Shown piece by piece: positions 40,711-52,400 of a DNA stretch of 64,000 nt (positions are counted from its first letter, which is position 1; each line of letters starts with the position of its first letter). The DNA comes from Allomyces arbusculus (Eukaryota; Blastocladiomycota; Blastocladiomycetes; Blastocladiales; Blastocladiaceae), in contig JADHYV010000017.1 in the NCBI GenBank assembly GCA_027604705.1, positions 186,001 to 250,000 of the forward strand. Reading direction: 5' to 3'. The notes below the pieces were generated by a model. It saw only the letters and a program-made list of their open reading frames with translations, did not search any database and was not told the origin of the DNA. Made by a program: the position numbers and the translations under genes.

Positions 40711-41115
40711 AACCCGTGTTGGGTTTTTGGAGCGGTGGGCCGGCTCACGGTCGCTAGGATCTGAACCACTGACGGCGGCGCATCTACACTTCGCGCTCGC
40801 AAACATTGTCATCCGTGTGGATAATCGCAAAATGCTTCTGGAATGTGATTTTTGGATGAGGGTGCGGGTGCAGGAGGAAACATGTTGACAGCCTTTCTGC
40901 CGTTGCCGCCACCTACGGGTGTCTGCGGTTCGGCTTGTTCGGCGTTTGTGTGGTGGTTGTTCAGGAGCGAACAGAGACAAATCGCGTCTCTCTCCTCCCA
41001 CTCCCATCTCTTTTTCGACTTGTCCTGCTCCCACCACCGACCATCGTGTAACATACTTGTCGCACTCAACTGCAATTCCTCGCCCTCCACGACGACCCGC
41101 ACCGCGTTCAGCAGC
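40711..41115. other. Intergenic, promoter of the small membrane protein gene
   Basis: About 400 bases between two plus-strand genes. Nothing recognised. Confidence 0.45.
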
Positions 41116-41343
41116 ATGCACGGCTCTTGGTTCAGCATCTTTGCCGACGTGGCCGGCGCTGGGCCCATCGACACGGCCGACATGCTTGTGCAAACGGCAC
41201 GCGCACACCAAGACTCGGCGATTTGGACGTCGGCCATGACCGTGGCCGCCGGCGCCGTGTTCCTGTTCCTCTTTGCGCGCCGTGTCTCGCTTGTGCTCTT
41301 TGTCGCATCGCTGCTCACGTACATCGGCTACGCGTATTTTTGA
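41116..41343 (+). CDS. Small hydrophobic membrane protein, 75 residues
   Basis: The ATG at 41116 starts MHGSWFSIFADVAGAG. An amphipathic stretch with 'DTADMLVQTARAHQDSAIW' follows, then two adjoining hydrophobic segments ('AMTVAAGAVFLFLF' and 'VSLVLFVASLLTYIGYAYF') separated by basic ARR, ending at the stop. The hairpin-like arrangement with a positive turn fits a two-pass membrane protein of the ER or mitochondria. No family recognised. The frame is open upstream to 40852, but the extension has no coding character. An upstream exon cannot be excluded. Confidence 0.55.
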   Translation: MHGSWFSIFADVAGAGPIDTADMLVQTARAHQDSAIWTSAMTVAAGAVFLFLFARRVSLVLFVASLLTYIGYAYF

Positions 41344-41847
41344 CCTGCCGACGGCGCCACACTGTCGCGGTCGCCGACGCGGGCCCAGCTGCGTGCCGTG
41401 GCCATCACGACGACGGCAAGCGAGCGCAAGCGCATGTTTGAGTGGTGGTCGAAAAACGAGGCGACGGTCTCGTGGCCATCGGCAAGTCGAAGTGCGACGA
41501 CAACGCGTCGTCGTCGGCAAGAAATGGGAGCCAAGGACGAGTGTGGACGGATGCGTACCGCTGGCGATGGTAAGGACCGATTTATTGGACCCGATAGTCG
41601 TGAGCACCAATCTCATGGTCGCTGACGTACCGCTGGCCTCCGTGCTCGTGTTCAGGCCAAAATGCTGGCCCCGTCCACGATGCGAGCCGGTCGTTCTCAT
41701 CAAGATCTGGACCAGGGCATGCGTCGCGATCGGCATCTTTGGATGCGTCGGCCACGTCCCGACCACGGTCGGCGGCGAGCAGTTTTGCCTATCGTCGGTA
41801 ACGTTCACGATAAACAATACAAGTTCTGCAATCCACGTCGTCTATTC
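41344..41847. other. Convergent intergenic region
   Basis: 3' flanks of the small membrane protein gene and the SET gene. No additional gene supported. Confidence 0.45.
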
Positions 41848-42703
41848 CTAGCCATGCTCCGCAGCAGCCTCCACCACCTCTGGCGCCTCCTCGTTGCCTG
41901 CACCATTCCACTCGTCGCTCCCTCCTTGGCTGTACCCGTCGGCCAACTGCTGCAACAATCCGCGCGCCTGCCAGAACCCTTTCCCGTACGTGACGCACAG
42001 CTCGTCACCCTTGCTGATCGTCGCTTTTCGGACAAACACGCCCATACGCGGCACACCCTTGCTGTCGACATAGTCGCGAAACTCGACATTGGGCCCTGCC
42101 GGTCGGATCCCGCGAAAGTCGTTGACGAACCTCGCTTCGTTACCCGCAGTCGCCGCGTCAATGCACCGGTCACGGTCGAGTGTGAGGACATAATCCGAGT
42201 CGGCCGGGTACGCCGCGTTGGCATGCACGACGCCGAGGTAGTCGAGGAGGTGCGTTCCCGGCGCGAGTTTTTTGGAAGCGAATAGGCCGTGCTCGCCAAA
42301 CGCGGGGTGCGTCGGGTCTACATCGTGCAAAAGGAGGGTCAGGAACGGGTGCAGGGGTGGCGAGAAAGTATGGGCGGGGACCCCAACCTTCAATCCGGCG
42401 AATGGCGACCAGCGGGTGCGACTTGGGCTTGGCTCCTGCGACGGGCGCGGCAGTGGCCAGCCGTAATTCGCGCGGCAGCGATTTGTGGTATTCGTAGTCG
42501 GTCAGGTACCGCACGGTCGCAGGCCAGCTGGCAGGTATCGACTTGACGGAAAAATCGCCGTCGGGGCTCGTGCTGTACGTTGCGGCGGCTGCCGACTGAG
42601 CCTTGCCTTGCGACAATCGCCCACAACCTTCTCCACCCTTGGTCGGGGCACGAGCTGAGGGCTTAGAGGCGCCAGACTTGCTTTTTGGTTTTGCTTTGGC
42701 CAT
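41848..42703 (-). CDS. SET-domain protein
   Basis: Two exons: 42703-42388 and 42317-41848, intron 70 bp (GTTGGG...GATGTAG), phase 1, 261 residues. The N-terminus is Lys/Ser-rich ('MAKAKPKSKSGASK'). After the junction the protein reads 'IRRIEDPTHPAFGEHGLFAS', then 'LLDYLGVVHANAAYPADSDY', 'GNEARFVNDFRG', 'NVEFRDYVDSKGVPRMGVFV', 'ISKGDELCVTYGKGFW'. The N-E-A-R-F-V-N-D block corresponds to the RFINHxCxPN motif and 'GDELCVTYG' to the GEELxxDY motif of SET domains, so S-adenosylmethionine-dependent lysine methylation is likely. The HxCxPN cysteine is absent, as in a fungal subfamily of small SET proteins with unknown substrates. The donor GTTGGG is unusual but makes the conserved junction exact. 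Confidence 0.82.
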
Positions 42704-43123
42704 GAGTTCAAATGGACTTCGTTGACTTTGCCGTGACCGCTGATATTGTTCTTCGCTTGTTCCGCTTCTCCACTGTTTGCGGCGGGTCTCTTAATAGGCT
42801 TGGCGTCAAGGCCAGTTTTGGATTGATGTCGACGATGGTTCTTTTTGTGCTCAGCATTCTCCATCGGCAGTGGCGGCGCGACCTTTGTGGCTGCAGTTTC
42901 GGCCGCAATGTTTCGACTGCCCAGCACCGTCATCACCTACAAATCACGACCCGAGTTGTCGCAAAAGCCATGAATTATGCCTGCGAACTTTTTGATGCTA
43001 CAACATGGCTCGTCTTTGTCCTCGCGCCGCCAGGCCAGGTCCACTTGCCTCTCCACGTTGTCGACCACACCAGTGAGCCAGACTGACCTAGGCGCGACCA
43101 ATTCGCCAACCATGGGGTGGACA
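42704..43123. other. Region between the SET gene and an unresolved gene
   Basis: Holds the divergent promoter of the SET gene and probably the first exon of the gene to the right. The frame starting at ATG 42912 (MFRLPSTVITYKSRPEL) is a possible first exon, but I cannot connect it with confidence. Confidence 0.35.
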
Positions 43124-45324
43124 CGCTCGGCATCAACCTAGGCCCTCAATCGGTGGTTGAAAGAGTCGCCTCCGCCGCGATCTCCGCAGTACACCAGCAT
43201 CGCACGTCCAGAACCCATCATTATCGACGTTGACCGCGACTTTCCACGAGTGGCACTGCGCAAGGCCGCCGTGCAGCTCGCCGAGCACATCCGGGTCCGC
43301 AGGTCCGCACGATCCCGGCACATTGTGATTCTCTCGTCGCCGCATATCGACGTGGCCAACGTCTACCTGACTCGGCTCGCGGCCACGCTCTTTGTCCACT
43401 TGACGCCCGCCGAATTCCGAATTGTTCATTTTCGTCCACCCGACGCGCTCAACGTATGGTGGGCGCTCGAATGGCGCCGTGCGGCACGTGTTGCGTCGCG
43501 GCAGGAGGGCACTGATGAGCCGGCAGCGGCGAGTGATCCGATCGAGGAGACGGCGTTGGCAGTTGCTTGGACGAATGGCCACAAGGAAGGGGCGATTGAG
43601 GTGGTCAACCCGCAGCAAGTCCCGGCGGACCGCGTGGTTGCGATACCCGCTGGGCTCGAGGTGCCGGGCGGCAGCACGCGCATGGCCATGGCGGTGCGTT
43701 TCCTGGTTTTGAGCTGGCCAGTCGAGTGGTGTCGGTCTGTTGCTGATCCACGCGGAAATTGTCGTGTAGGCGCTAATTATGGACGCGGCGACGTTATTCC
43801 ATGACGCGCGCAATCCGTCCGAGACCACCATCAACCGCGCAATGCTCGAACCGATCCGCCAGTGGGTGGCCGGGTCGTGCCGGGTCACGGGGCGCGTCAT
43901 TATCGTGTTTGAAGTGGGAACAGCAGCTCTCGTGGGCGAGGACGTGGCCGTTGCGGCAGCGCGACAACTGGCCGTCGCGATTGGCGCGCCAATTTATGTG
44001 CTAGTGCTCACGCCAGGTACCGAGTCCAAGACTAATACTCTCAAGGGGTCGCGGCCGCTAACGCGGCTTCCGATTGGCCAGCTCGCGTGGTGCGCATTGA
44101 CTGATAGCTGAATCGCGCTGCGGTGCTGTGCTGACACTTTCTGTACTTGCGGCATAGGTTGCAGCGTCGCCACCATCTCGCACTGCACCGCACCGTGTTC
44201 GTTACCAACAAGCTCTTGCACCCATGGGTTCACCGATGCTCGGCGGTGGAGTGGATGGCAGGTCGCGGGCTCATTCCGGGGTGGACACCACCACAGCAGC
44301 CACCCTCATGGGCGACGCGGATCGCCGATAGTGGCGTGTGCAGTGACCACCGGCCCTGGTACCCGATGCTGGACCAGGAGCCCGGCCTGGGCGGCGTGCG
44401 ACGCGAGCAGTCGGTGGATCTCGTGCACGTTTTGGTGGATGCGCCGGTATGTTCACCGGTTTCTCCACTCACGTTCGCGCTCAATTTCTCACGATTCCAC
44501 TGTTTGCCGCGTTTGTTCAGCCAACAGCCACGCTCTCCGCGTGGATCGCATCCGCGAACGCCACCGACGCGCCTGGAGTCGCGCTCACGCAGCCGCGACT
44601 GGCCGACTCGCAGGACATGGACTCGCAAGTCACGGCCGTGAGCGACTCACAGGTCGGCGCGGCGACGCAGGTCGTGGATGGGTCCGACACGGACCACGCC
44701 AACGACGACGACGACCAGTCCTCGCCACCACCACCGCCCCCACCGGCCCGGAAACTGCCCGCGTCGTTTCTCGAACCCGCACCGAGCGCACGCCGCGGTC
44801 GCGTGTCGCGCCCGCGCGAGGATCCGTCGCCGGCAGAGACCGAACCGGCGACCAAGAAACTGCGACCATCACCGCGCGATACGCGCAAAGCGGACGCGTC
44901 GCCTGCACCCACGAGCACGCCCACGCCGGTCACCAAGTCGACCACGTCCAATTCACCAACCACGCCGGTGCCTGCGACGTCTCGTCCGACTCCACCGTCG
45001 CGACCGACTCCACCACGGCTCGCGCCGCGACCGCCCGTGCCGCCCACGGGGCCGCGGCGGCGGCAGTTGTTGGGCACGACCACCGATTCCATCATGAATT
45101 CGCAGCCGCAGGACGCGGCGGTGGCGGCGGGATCCGACGACGACACGGACGACGAAGGCGATACGAACAATGGCAAGCCGTGTGCGTTCGATTTGTTTGC
45201 AGAAAACTTTGGACGGCCGAAACCGCGCCGGCCGCAACCAAAGCAGCCGGAGGCGAAGGTGGAGGAGAAGGTGGAGCCAGCCAAGCCAAAGACCGTCTTT
45301 GATTATTTCCAAGACCTTTTTTGA
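43124..45324 (+). CDS. Unrecognised multi-exon protein (5' end unresolved)
   Basis: Four exons fit by phase: about 43124-43693, 43770-44089, 44158-44446, 44521-45324; introns of 76, 68 and 74 bp, the second with an exact CTGAC branch site. No ATG opens the first exon, so at least one 5' exon is missing; a 3' splice site (CAACCTAG) at about 43139 or CCGCAG at about 43190 could receive it. From exon 1 on it encodes about 640 residues. The first half is folded in character, with alternating beta/alpha-like stretches ('PEPIIIDVDRDFPRVALRKA', 'RHIVILSSPHIDVANVYL', 'GRVIIVFEVGTAALVG', 'RQLAVAIGAPIYVLVL'), resembling a Rossmann-type or vWA-like fold. The second half is disordered with Ser/Asp and Pro runs and ends 'CAFDLFAENFGRPK' and 'KPKTVFDYFQDLF'. 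I do not recognise the family; the short C-terminal aromatic motifs look like protein-binding peptides. Confidence 0.55.
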
Positions 45325-45579
45325 ATGGTGGAGAACGTTGGTATTCCATTTGCTGTTGCTCCCACACGCATGATCCGAGTTTGGAGAGAGGGGAATCACT
45401 CTATTGAGTACATGCCAGAAAGCACGACGGTAGAATGAATAGAGGAGAGGGAGGGAGGCGAGGTATTTACAGCAGCCAATGAGCGTGGCGTGGTAGACGA
45501 CCAACTACAAAATGCGGGGGGAAATAAAACAAGCACACCAAAATTCCGACTATGAAAGAAACGGTTGAGATGACGATGA

Positions 45580-46965
45580 TTACAAGGAACCAGGCGCGGC
45601 ACAGGGGTACGTGTACGCGTAAGCAGCTGGAACCGGAACGACGGGTGCGACTGTGGCCGCGACCGACAGGGTGGGGACGACCGGCACGGCCGTCGGGTGG
45701 CCAACCATGGCGTGGTAATGGTGCAGCGCAGCCGACATGACGCCAGGCGCAATCGCCGATGCCGATGCAGCCGCAGTTGTCGGGTTCGTCCAGCCCGGCG
45801 GAACAACAGGGGCCGCCACTTGCGATGACACCGGTACAAGCGACGCCTGGACAGTCGTCGGCCACGCGGCAGGCTCAGGGTGCGATGCGACGAAGTGACC
45901 GGGCACAAACGCAACGTCGGGTGCGCTGCCCCACGGGTGGATTTGGTGGTGCGCCATGGCGCCAGCGCCAGACACGTCCGCAAGCGGCCACCCAGTCGTG
46001 CCCGCAGCCAGAGCGAGCGGGGTCTGCGAAGCGAGCATTTGCAGGACCATGCCCGGAATCGTGCGGTGACTGCTTGTGCGCATGCGGTTGTGCTGGCGCG
46101 GTGCGACCGGTGACGACGAGACCGACGAGAGTGCCGCGCGCAGACCTGGGGCCAACTTGGGTGTGGGCATCACGGCAGGTGCAGCAGTCGCGATGGGGGC
46201 GACCGACGGCTGCGACGTGGCGGCAAGCAGCGGCGCGAGGTCGGCGTCTTGCAGCGTCGGGAACGCGCCGGGCAACGTCGCGTTGATGGACGGCGCCAGT
46301 ACGAGCGGCACGGCGTTCGCAAGCGAGTGCGCCCATCTTGCACCGTCAATCGGGTCGAGGGCCAGGTCCCACTGCAGCAGCGCGAGCGACTCACGCTCCA
46401 TGGTGGCCAGGTCACGCGCAGGCATGCCCGAGACAAGCGCCCAGGACGGCATCGAAAACGGATTATCATCGAGCCACTTGCCCGCGAGCATCAGCGCCAC
46501 AGTCAAAACGCGCAGCTCTGACCCGGACCCGGGCACGAGCGTCGTCAGGCACTGTGCAGCCAAGGTGCTGAGCCGTTGCACGTAGGCCAGGGCCAGGACC
46601 ACGACCCATGGCGACAGCCTTGTTGCTGCGAGAATCGTGGCGACGACGCGTGTCACAGCGGGGGTTGCTTGAGCAAGGTGCGGCGACGTAGAGAGCCTTG
46701 TTGCAAGCGATGCGGGCGCGGCCGGCGGTATTGGTGGTGCATGCCACAGGAGCGAGGCCACGGATGCAGTAAAGACGGCGAGCGACTCGGTTGGGAGCGA
46801 CGTGAGTGTTGTGGGTAGGTGCAGGGCCAGGTCGTCGTCGATTCCGGGTAGTGATGCCGAGTGTGATGTGGGACTGGACTCGGCGCCCGGTACAACCTGG
46901 CCGCCGGTCCATTTCGCGGCCGCCGAGGAAAAGAGGCGCGACGCCAAGCGAGCGGCGGCGGACAT
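45580..46965 (-). CDS. PCL/Pho80-type cyclin
   Basis: Intronless, 461 residues. The cyclin box covers about residues 60-200: 'WVVVLALAYVQRLSTLA' corresponds to the 'SLxYLxRL' helix, 'VLTVALMLAGKWLDDNPFSM' to the 'LxxKYxxDxxY' helix, and 'WALVSGMPARDLATMERESL' plus 'LLQWDLAL' to the final helix with the E-x-x-x-L signature. This is the pattern of Pho80/Pcl1 cyclins that activate Pho85-type (Cdk5-like) kinases in phosphate sensing and morphogenesis. The remainder is Ala/Pro/Val-rich and disordered, ending in a Tyr/Pro tail ('AAYAYTYPCAAPGSL'). The N-terminal residues 'AAARLASRLFSSAAAKW' mimic a mitochondrial presequence but are more likely an amphipathic part of the cyclin. Confidence 0.78.
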   Translation of the reverse strand: MSAAARLASRLFSSAAAKWTGGQVVPGAESSPTSHSASLPGIDDDLALHLPTTLTSLPTESLAVFTASVASLLWHAPPIPPAAPASLATRLSTSPHLAQATPAVTRVVATILAATRLSPWVVVLALAYVQRLSTLAAQCLTTLVPGSGSELRVLTVALMLAGKWLDDNPFSMPSWALVSGMPARDLATMERESLALLQWDLALDPIDGARWAHSLANAVPLVLAPSINATLPGAFPTLQDADLAPLLAATSQPSVAPIATAAPAVMPTPKLAPGLRAALSSVSSSPVAPRQHNRMRTSSHRTIPGMVLQMLASQTPLALAAGTTGWPLADVSGAGAMAHHQIHPWGSAPDVAFVPGHFVASHPEPAAWPTTVQASLVPVSSQVAAPVVPPGWTNPTTAAASASAIAPGVMSAALHHYHAMVGHPTAVPVVPTLSVAATVAPVVPVPAAYAYTYPCAAPGSL

Positions 46966-49426
46966 GAGAGTGAATGATGTCGATGGGGGGTCGGTGGTCG
47001 GGGTTCAGTCGAGTGCAGATCGCATCGAGCGAGTAACCGGGTGAGCGAGTCAATAATTTATCAATGGCTGTCGACCAACTTGGGGGTTTCAAAACGAGGT
47101 CGAGGTGCGGTGGAACGGGTGAGTGGGTAGGTGACTGTGTGTTAGCGTCTGACGCGGGGCGACGGGGGAGTGGAGCTCTTTTGTAGTCTGTCATTCAAGG
47201 GGGGCACGGCTGCGGCGCGGCGACGGTGCATTTCGAGACATGACGGCGAACCCCTGCCTTGGCCCTGGGGGAACTGGAACTGGAACGGGAGCGGTTGTTT
47301 GCATCTCACGCGCGCGGGCTGTTTGCTTGTCATTTCTCGCCAGGTCGTGGTGGTGTCGCGCGCGTCGGATGAAGCTCGGCCCGCATCCGCGTGCGTGCGC
47401 CGCGCCCACCCATGAATGCGCTTTGCAACAACCACGCGCCTCACGCGCACGGCGGCGCGCAGTGGCCGCCAAACACGTCGTTTTCTTGGCATGAATACAA
47501 GGTGACAGGAGAGTGAGCACCAAGAAACACGACGCAAAAATGAGACAACCAGGCTGGCTCAAAAAGGTGGGATTTGACAGCAAGAGAGGGCCACGCCACT
47601 CGCCACGCAGCGCCAAACCAGCGGCGGGGCGGCGCGCATGTGCCGGCATTGACCTGCTCGCGCCAAGGCTTGGTGCCTTGCCTCGTTTGCGACCAAAAAG
47701 TGAGAACGCCCTGCGTTCCATTCGCGTTCCCTGGTGGGTCATAGTGGGCCAAAAGCTTACGTACGCCTCAACAAAGACGAGTCGACCCACTCCCACAAGG
47801 GGTTTGCCGGAGGTGTGTGCTCGCGCGCCGAGGTGAAAATATGCCAGCGTTTGCGCAAGCAACCACCATCGGCCACCATTTCATTTCCAGCGCCGTTGGG
47901 CGCCCGAATGCTCCCGCACGCAGCACACTGTGGTGCTGAAAGGTGCTGAAAGCCCGCCGTCGAATTCGAACGCGGCCGCCCCGCCGCCCAACGCGCTAGA
48001 GTTTTGACCAAATTTGGTTCTGCTCGACCAATGTGTGGGGCTCGCTTCGCAGCGCGCCCCCGTTCCCAACGTAAGCACGGCCATGCACCACTTTATCACG
48101 TGTCGTCGTCGTGCACAAACCGCACAACCGGTGCACGAGCAATTCCTTCCGTGTCGGGGTTTGTCCTCGGCGATAACATGCCCCACCGCGTTGTTGAGCC
48201 GCTTCTGGCCATGACGCGGCCCAAGCTCAGCTCAAAATGCCCTGCAGCTCGTGCAGGAAAACGATGAGAGCCGCTTCAGCAAAATAATTTGCATGATCAA
48301 GCTCATGGCCACCACACGGCCAGTTTGGAATCGGGGAAAGTTTGAGAATGCCGCGTCGCCACGTCCCATGCACATCGCGCGGCAACGTGTGGGGGCGCGC
48401 ACAGCCCTGTCATCGGTGGCAGGCCGTGCGCCGTTGACGCCCCTTGTGTGACGGAGCTTGCCGGGCGTGCGCGCGCACATTCCTCTCAAACACACAACCA
48501 CAGAGGACCCGGCCAGGTGCGGCAACGTGGCGGCAAGGGCTGTGATGAGTGACTTGATCACACGGTCGTCGCCCGGGCGAAATGGTTCTGTGGCAACACG
48601 CGCAGGCACACGCGCATGCACGCGGGCCGAACCACCCCCGCCTTGCGCAACCTGGGCCCTCTGCAACGCACTGACAACGACACCTTCGACCCCAATCAAT
48701 CGGTCTGTCAAATGAACGCCGCCCGGAACGCCGCCGACGCCGCACCACCATACGAAGCCCGAGGGCAGGACGCCAAGCGCGCATCGTGATCGATTGACGC
48801 CTGCGCGCGTTCGGGAATGAAATGTGGGACCGCGCGTGCGGGGGCGTGCGCCGCCGCCATTGTTGATGTTCTTCTCAACGTGTTTGGAAGCACCACCCGG
48901 CCACCGGCGGACACAGAAAATTGCTTGCAGCGCCGCATGAGCGGCCGCGTCACCGCGTGCATGGTGGGTTTTGTGGTTACAACGGAGCTTGATCACGACG
49001 CGGCGGCAGGGACGCGCGTCGCCCACCGTCGCGTACCATGATATCGAAACTGGCCCTGAGCAGGGCCGGCGAGGACCGGCAATGTTCGTACGCTCCCGCT
49101 CTCGCTCTCCTGACGCCACGGCGAAGCGGGCCTGCCTGAGCTCGTTTGATACCTCATGTCGCTCAATTCCGCCCCGACCCCGACGCACGCGCAAACGCAA
49201 ATAAACACGAAGACAATCGCTTCTTTTACAACCAGGAGCGAGCACAATAACGAGAGCAAGAAGAATCACAATGGGAGACGAGCACAAAGGGAAGAAGGTC
49301 AGCCGCGAATCGGCGCGAACGGTACAGCAAGAGAGGGGAAAGAAATGTGCTATAAGAGGACAGGCACCAAACAAAGTGAAAAAGGCGCCGCCAGACGGTG
49401 AGCGCGCGCACACACGACGCGCGAGT
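46966..49426. other. Gene-free stretch, 2.5 kb
   Basis: Between the cyclin gene's promoter and the 3' end of the ABC transporter gene. A frame of 419 codons is open on the minus strand (48232-49491), but it overlaps open frames on the plus strand, has no domain and looks like a high-GC artefact. No repeat, RNA gene or splice-consistent exon pair was recognised. A CACGTG occurs at about 48098. Confidence 0.45.
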
Positions 49427-52400
49427 TTAGTTGCGGCCGCGCAGCGACAGCTTGAGGCCGATAAACGACAGCGCGAGCCATGCGAGCCCAATCACAAAGA
49501 TGTAGGCAAAGTCCTTGGTGAGATTGTCGGTCGAATACCCGAATCGCGGCGTGTTCTTGTCGACAAACGAGCGTGCCGCGACTTCACGCAGGTAGAGCGC
49601 CTCGATCGCGTACCGCGGCGCCGAAATGGTCCACATAAAGTTGAACCCCGCGTAGATGCCGTTCGGGTTCATGACGTCGTCGAGCTGCGGCGTGACACCA
49701 CTGAACACGAGCGCCCAGGCTTTATTCGGTGGGAGATGGATGTCAGTTCGTGGGCCACAGCACGACCGAAACGGAGAAAGTGCAGGTGCGTACCAAGTGC
49801 GAAACCGGTGCCAATGAGACCGACCGACTGGCGGGAGAAAATGGTCGAGAGGAAGTAGCCCATGGCAAAGGCAACAAAGTAGAGCAGCAGGATGATTACG
49901 AAAATGGCCGAGAAGTTGGACCGGTACGGCCAGAAGAGGACCATCGACAGCGAGAACATGATGGCCGCAACAATAATCCGCGGAATGTCCGAGACGAGCT
50001 TGCCGAGGAAGTAAGGCAGCGTCGGCATGCCCGAAGCCGAGTCACGCCAAAATACGACGAGCTCGTTACCAAACGTCTGCGTCCCGACCGAGATACCGGC
50101 AAAAAGCACACCGAGCGACATAAAGATGCCGACCTCGCGAATGTGGTCAATCGGCTGCGAGCACATCCACCCAACGGCAATTGGCGCATAGTCGCACACG
50201 CCTGCCGGCTGCGCGCCCAAAAACTCCATTTGCTGCGACGCAATCGAAATGAAGGCGCCACACCCAAGGTGCAGAATCTGGTCGCCGAGGAACGACAACA
50301 GCGAGCGGTAAACTTGCAAAATCGCGCGCTTGATGCAGAGAGAGAGCACAACGAAGCCGTTAGGCGTGTCCCGCACCGGGTCCGACTGGCAAGCGACCAG
50401 CGACACGAGGAAAAGACCGAACTCCTTGAGCATCCAGAAAATGCCGAGAACCAGCGACCACAGGAACAGCGGCAACGCCAGCGCCCACTTCTTGGCGGTG
50501 GCGAGTGCGTTGCTCTTTTCGCCACCGTTGTCGTGACTGTCCTTGCCCGACTGGCCCGCGGCGCCCGGCAGCCGCTCGACAATCGCGTCGCCGGCGCAGT
50601 GCGCCTCCCAGTAGTCAAAGAGCATTGACGGCTCAAAGTTGGGCTCAAACGATGAGGGAATGCGGCCAGACATGACGTCCATGTAGAAGTCCGACTCGGA
50701 CATGCCGTCGGGCACGCGGAAACCGACTTCCTCAAAGTAGGCTGGGGCCTTGTCGCGCGGGCCAAGGTAGACGAGACGGCCACCCTTGCCGAGAAGCATC
50801 AGGTCGTGGAACTGCGCAAACGTGGCGGGCGACGGCGAGTGAATGACGGCAGCGATCGTCAGGTGTTGCTTCTCGGCAATGTCGCGCAGCATCGTGCACA
50901 CTTCGAGCGACGTCGAACTATCAAGACCCGACGTGGGCTACGATGAATGGAACGGGTCAGTGTCGATGTGCGCATGGGCAGCCGCGTACGGCAAAAACAC
51001 AAAAAAACAATCGTACCTCGTCCAAGAACAGCACCTTGGGCTCGGCCACGAGCTCCATGCCAATGTTGACACGCTTGCGCTGCCCACCCGAAATACCGCG
51101 ACGCGCTTCATCACCAATCGCCGACCCAGACACGTGGCTCAGCTGCAGGAACGAGACGACCGAATTGACTTTGTTCGTGACGTCGTCCTTGGACGTGCCC
51201 GCGGGCAAGCGCATGCGCGCCGAGTGCGTCAGAATATCGTCGACTGTGAGCTCGCGCAGCATGATATCCTCTTGCGGCACAAACCCGACGAGCTTGGCGT
51301 ACTTGGACAGCTCCTCCTTGCGACCGCCAATGCACACATCGCCCTTGGTCCGGAGCTTGGGGTTCATGAGCAGCGAAATGAATGTAGACTAGGATGGGAT
51401 CACGAGCGCATAGTCAGAGAACGAACGGTTCACCGAGCAAAGATGCGCCCACGGTGGGGGAAAATGGCGCACCTTGCCAGCACCGGACACGCCCATGATG
51501 GCGCACAGGCGCGAGCTGTTGAGCTGGCCCGTGACCCCCTGCATAATGTAGACGCCGTTCGACAAACGGCGCGTCAAGTTGGTGAACTCGATGTCGAAGG
51601 GCCGGTTCGAGTGCTCATCGTCCTTGGACACGACGGCGACGGATCCGGCGTCACCCATGACCAGCAATCGCTTCATGCTCAGGTCGCGCAACGACTTGCG
51701 CTTGGCGTCAAACTAGAGTAGCAGGCGAAACGACCAGGGCAAGATCAGCATCCCCGATTCGCGCCAAAACGGAGGAAGGCGACCGAATTGAAAGACGGTA
51801 CCAGCTTTTTGATATAGAAGCAGTAGGCCATGATGACGGCCAAGGCAATGACAAAGCCAAAGATACCGAAACGCGTCGGCTTGTCGGTGCCCTATTGAGC
51901 CAGTAAGAGAACGGGCGCGCGCGCGCACCGGACGGGGCAATGTGAGCGTGAAGACATGGAATTGAAACAATGCGGCAGAAACAAACGAACCTTGGGACAC
52001 GACGCAAAGAAACTGCAGTTGTAGGCGTTCACAGTGCCCATGGGGCAGAACCTGCCAGTTTCGCAGAGCGAAATCTGTTTGGTGTCGTTGGAACATTCGA
52101 ATCGAGCAGGGCCTGATGGATTCAGCCGTGGACAACGAAAAGAGGTGAGCAATTAGAGCGCATAAAAGCACAGTTATTACCTGAGGGGAAGCGTCAGTAC
52201 GAACAGTAGAGAGGCTGCGTCGTGTTCTCCGGGCAAAAGAAACCGCTGGGACAGGGCTGGTCCTCGCTGTTGGGAAACATGCGGAAATACCTGGAGAGGC
52301 GAGAAGGGTAGTGAGCGAGTGGGAAAAGAGCCAATGGGAGGGGCACCACCAGGGCGAGCGCGAGCGCGAGGGTACGGACCCAGGCGCGATAGGCTTCCAT

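Noticed and set aside
42388-42400. Frameshift in the SET gene
   Set aside because: At first the two reading frames seemed to need a frameshift; a 70-bp intron with GTTGGG donor and GATGTAG acceptor joins them exactly at a conserved IEDPTHPA junction.
47945-48000. Second T-loop-like 'GTTCGAATTC' on the minus strand
   Set aside because: The stem cannot pair and no D-arm lies at the right distance.
48232-49491. 419-codon minus-strand frame
   Set aside because: No domain, no codon pattern, overlaps plus-strand frames and the 3' end of the ABC transporter gene.
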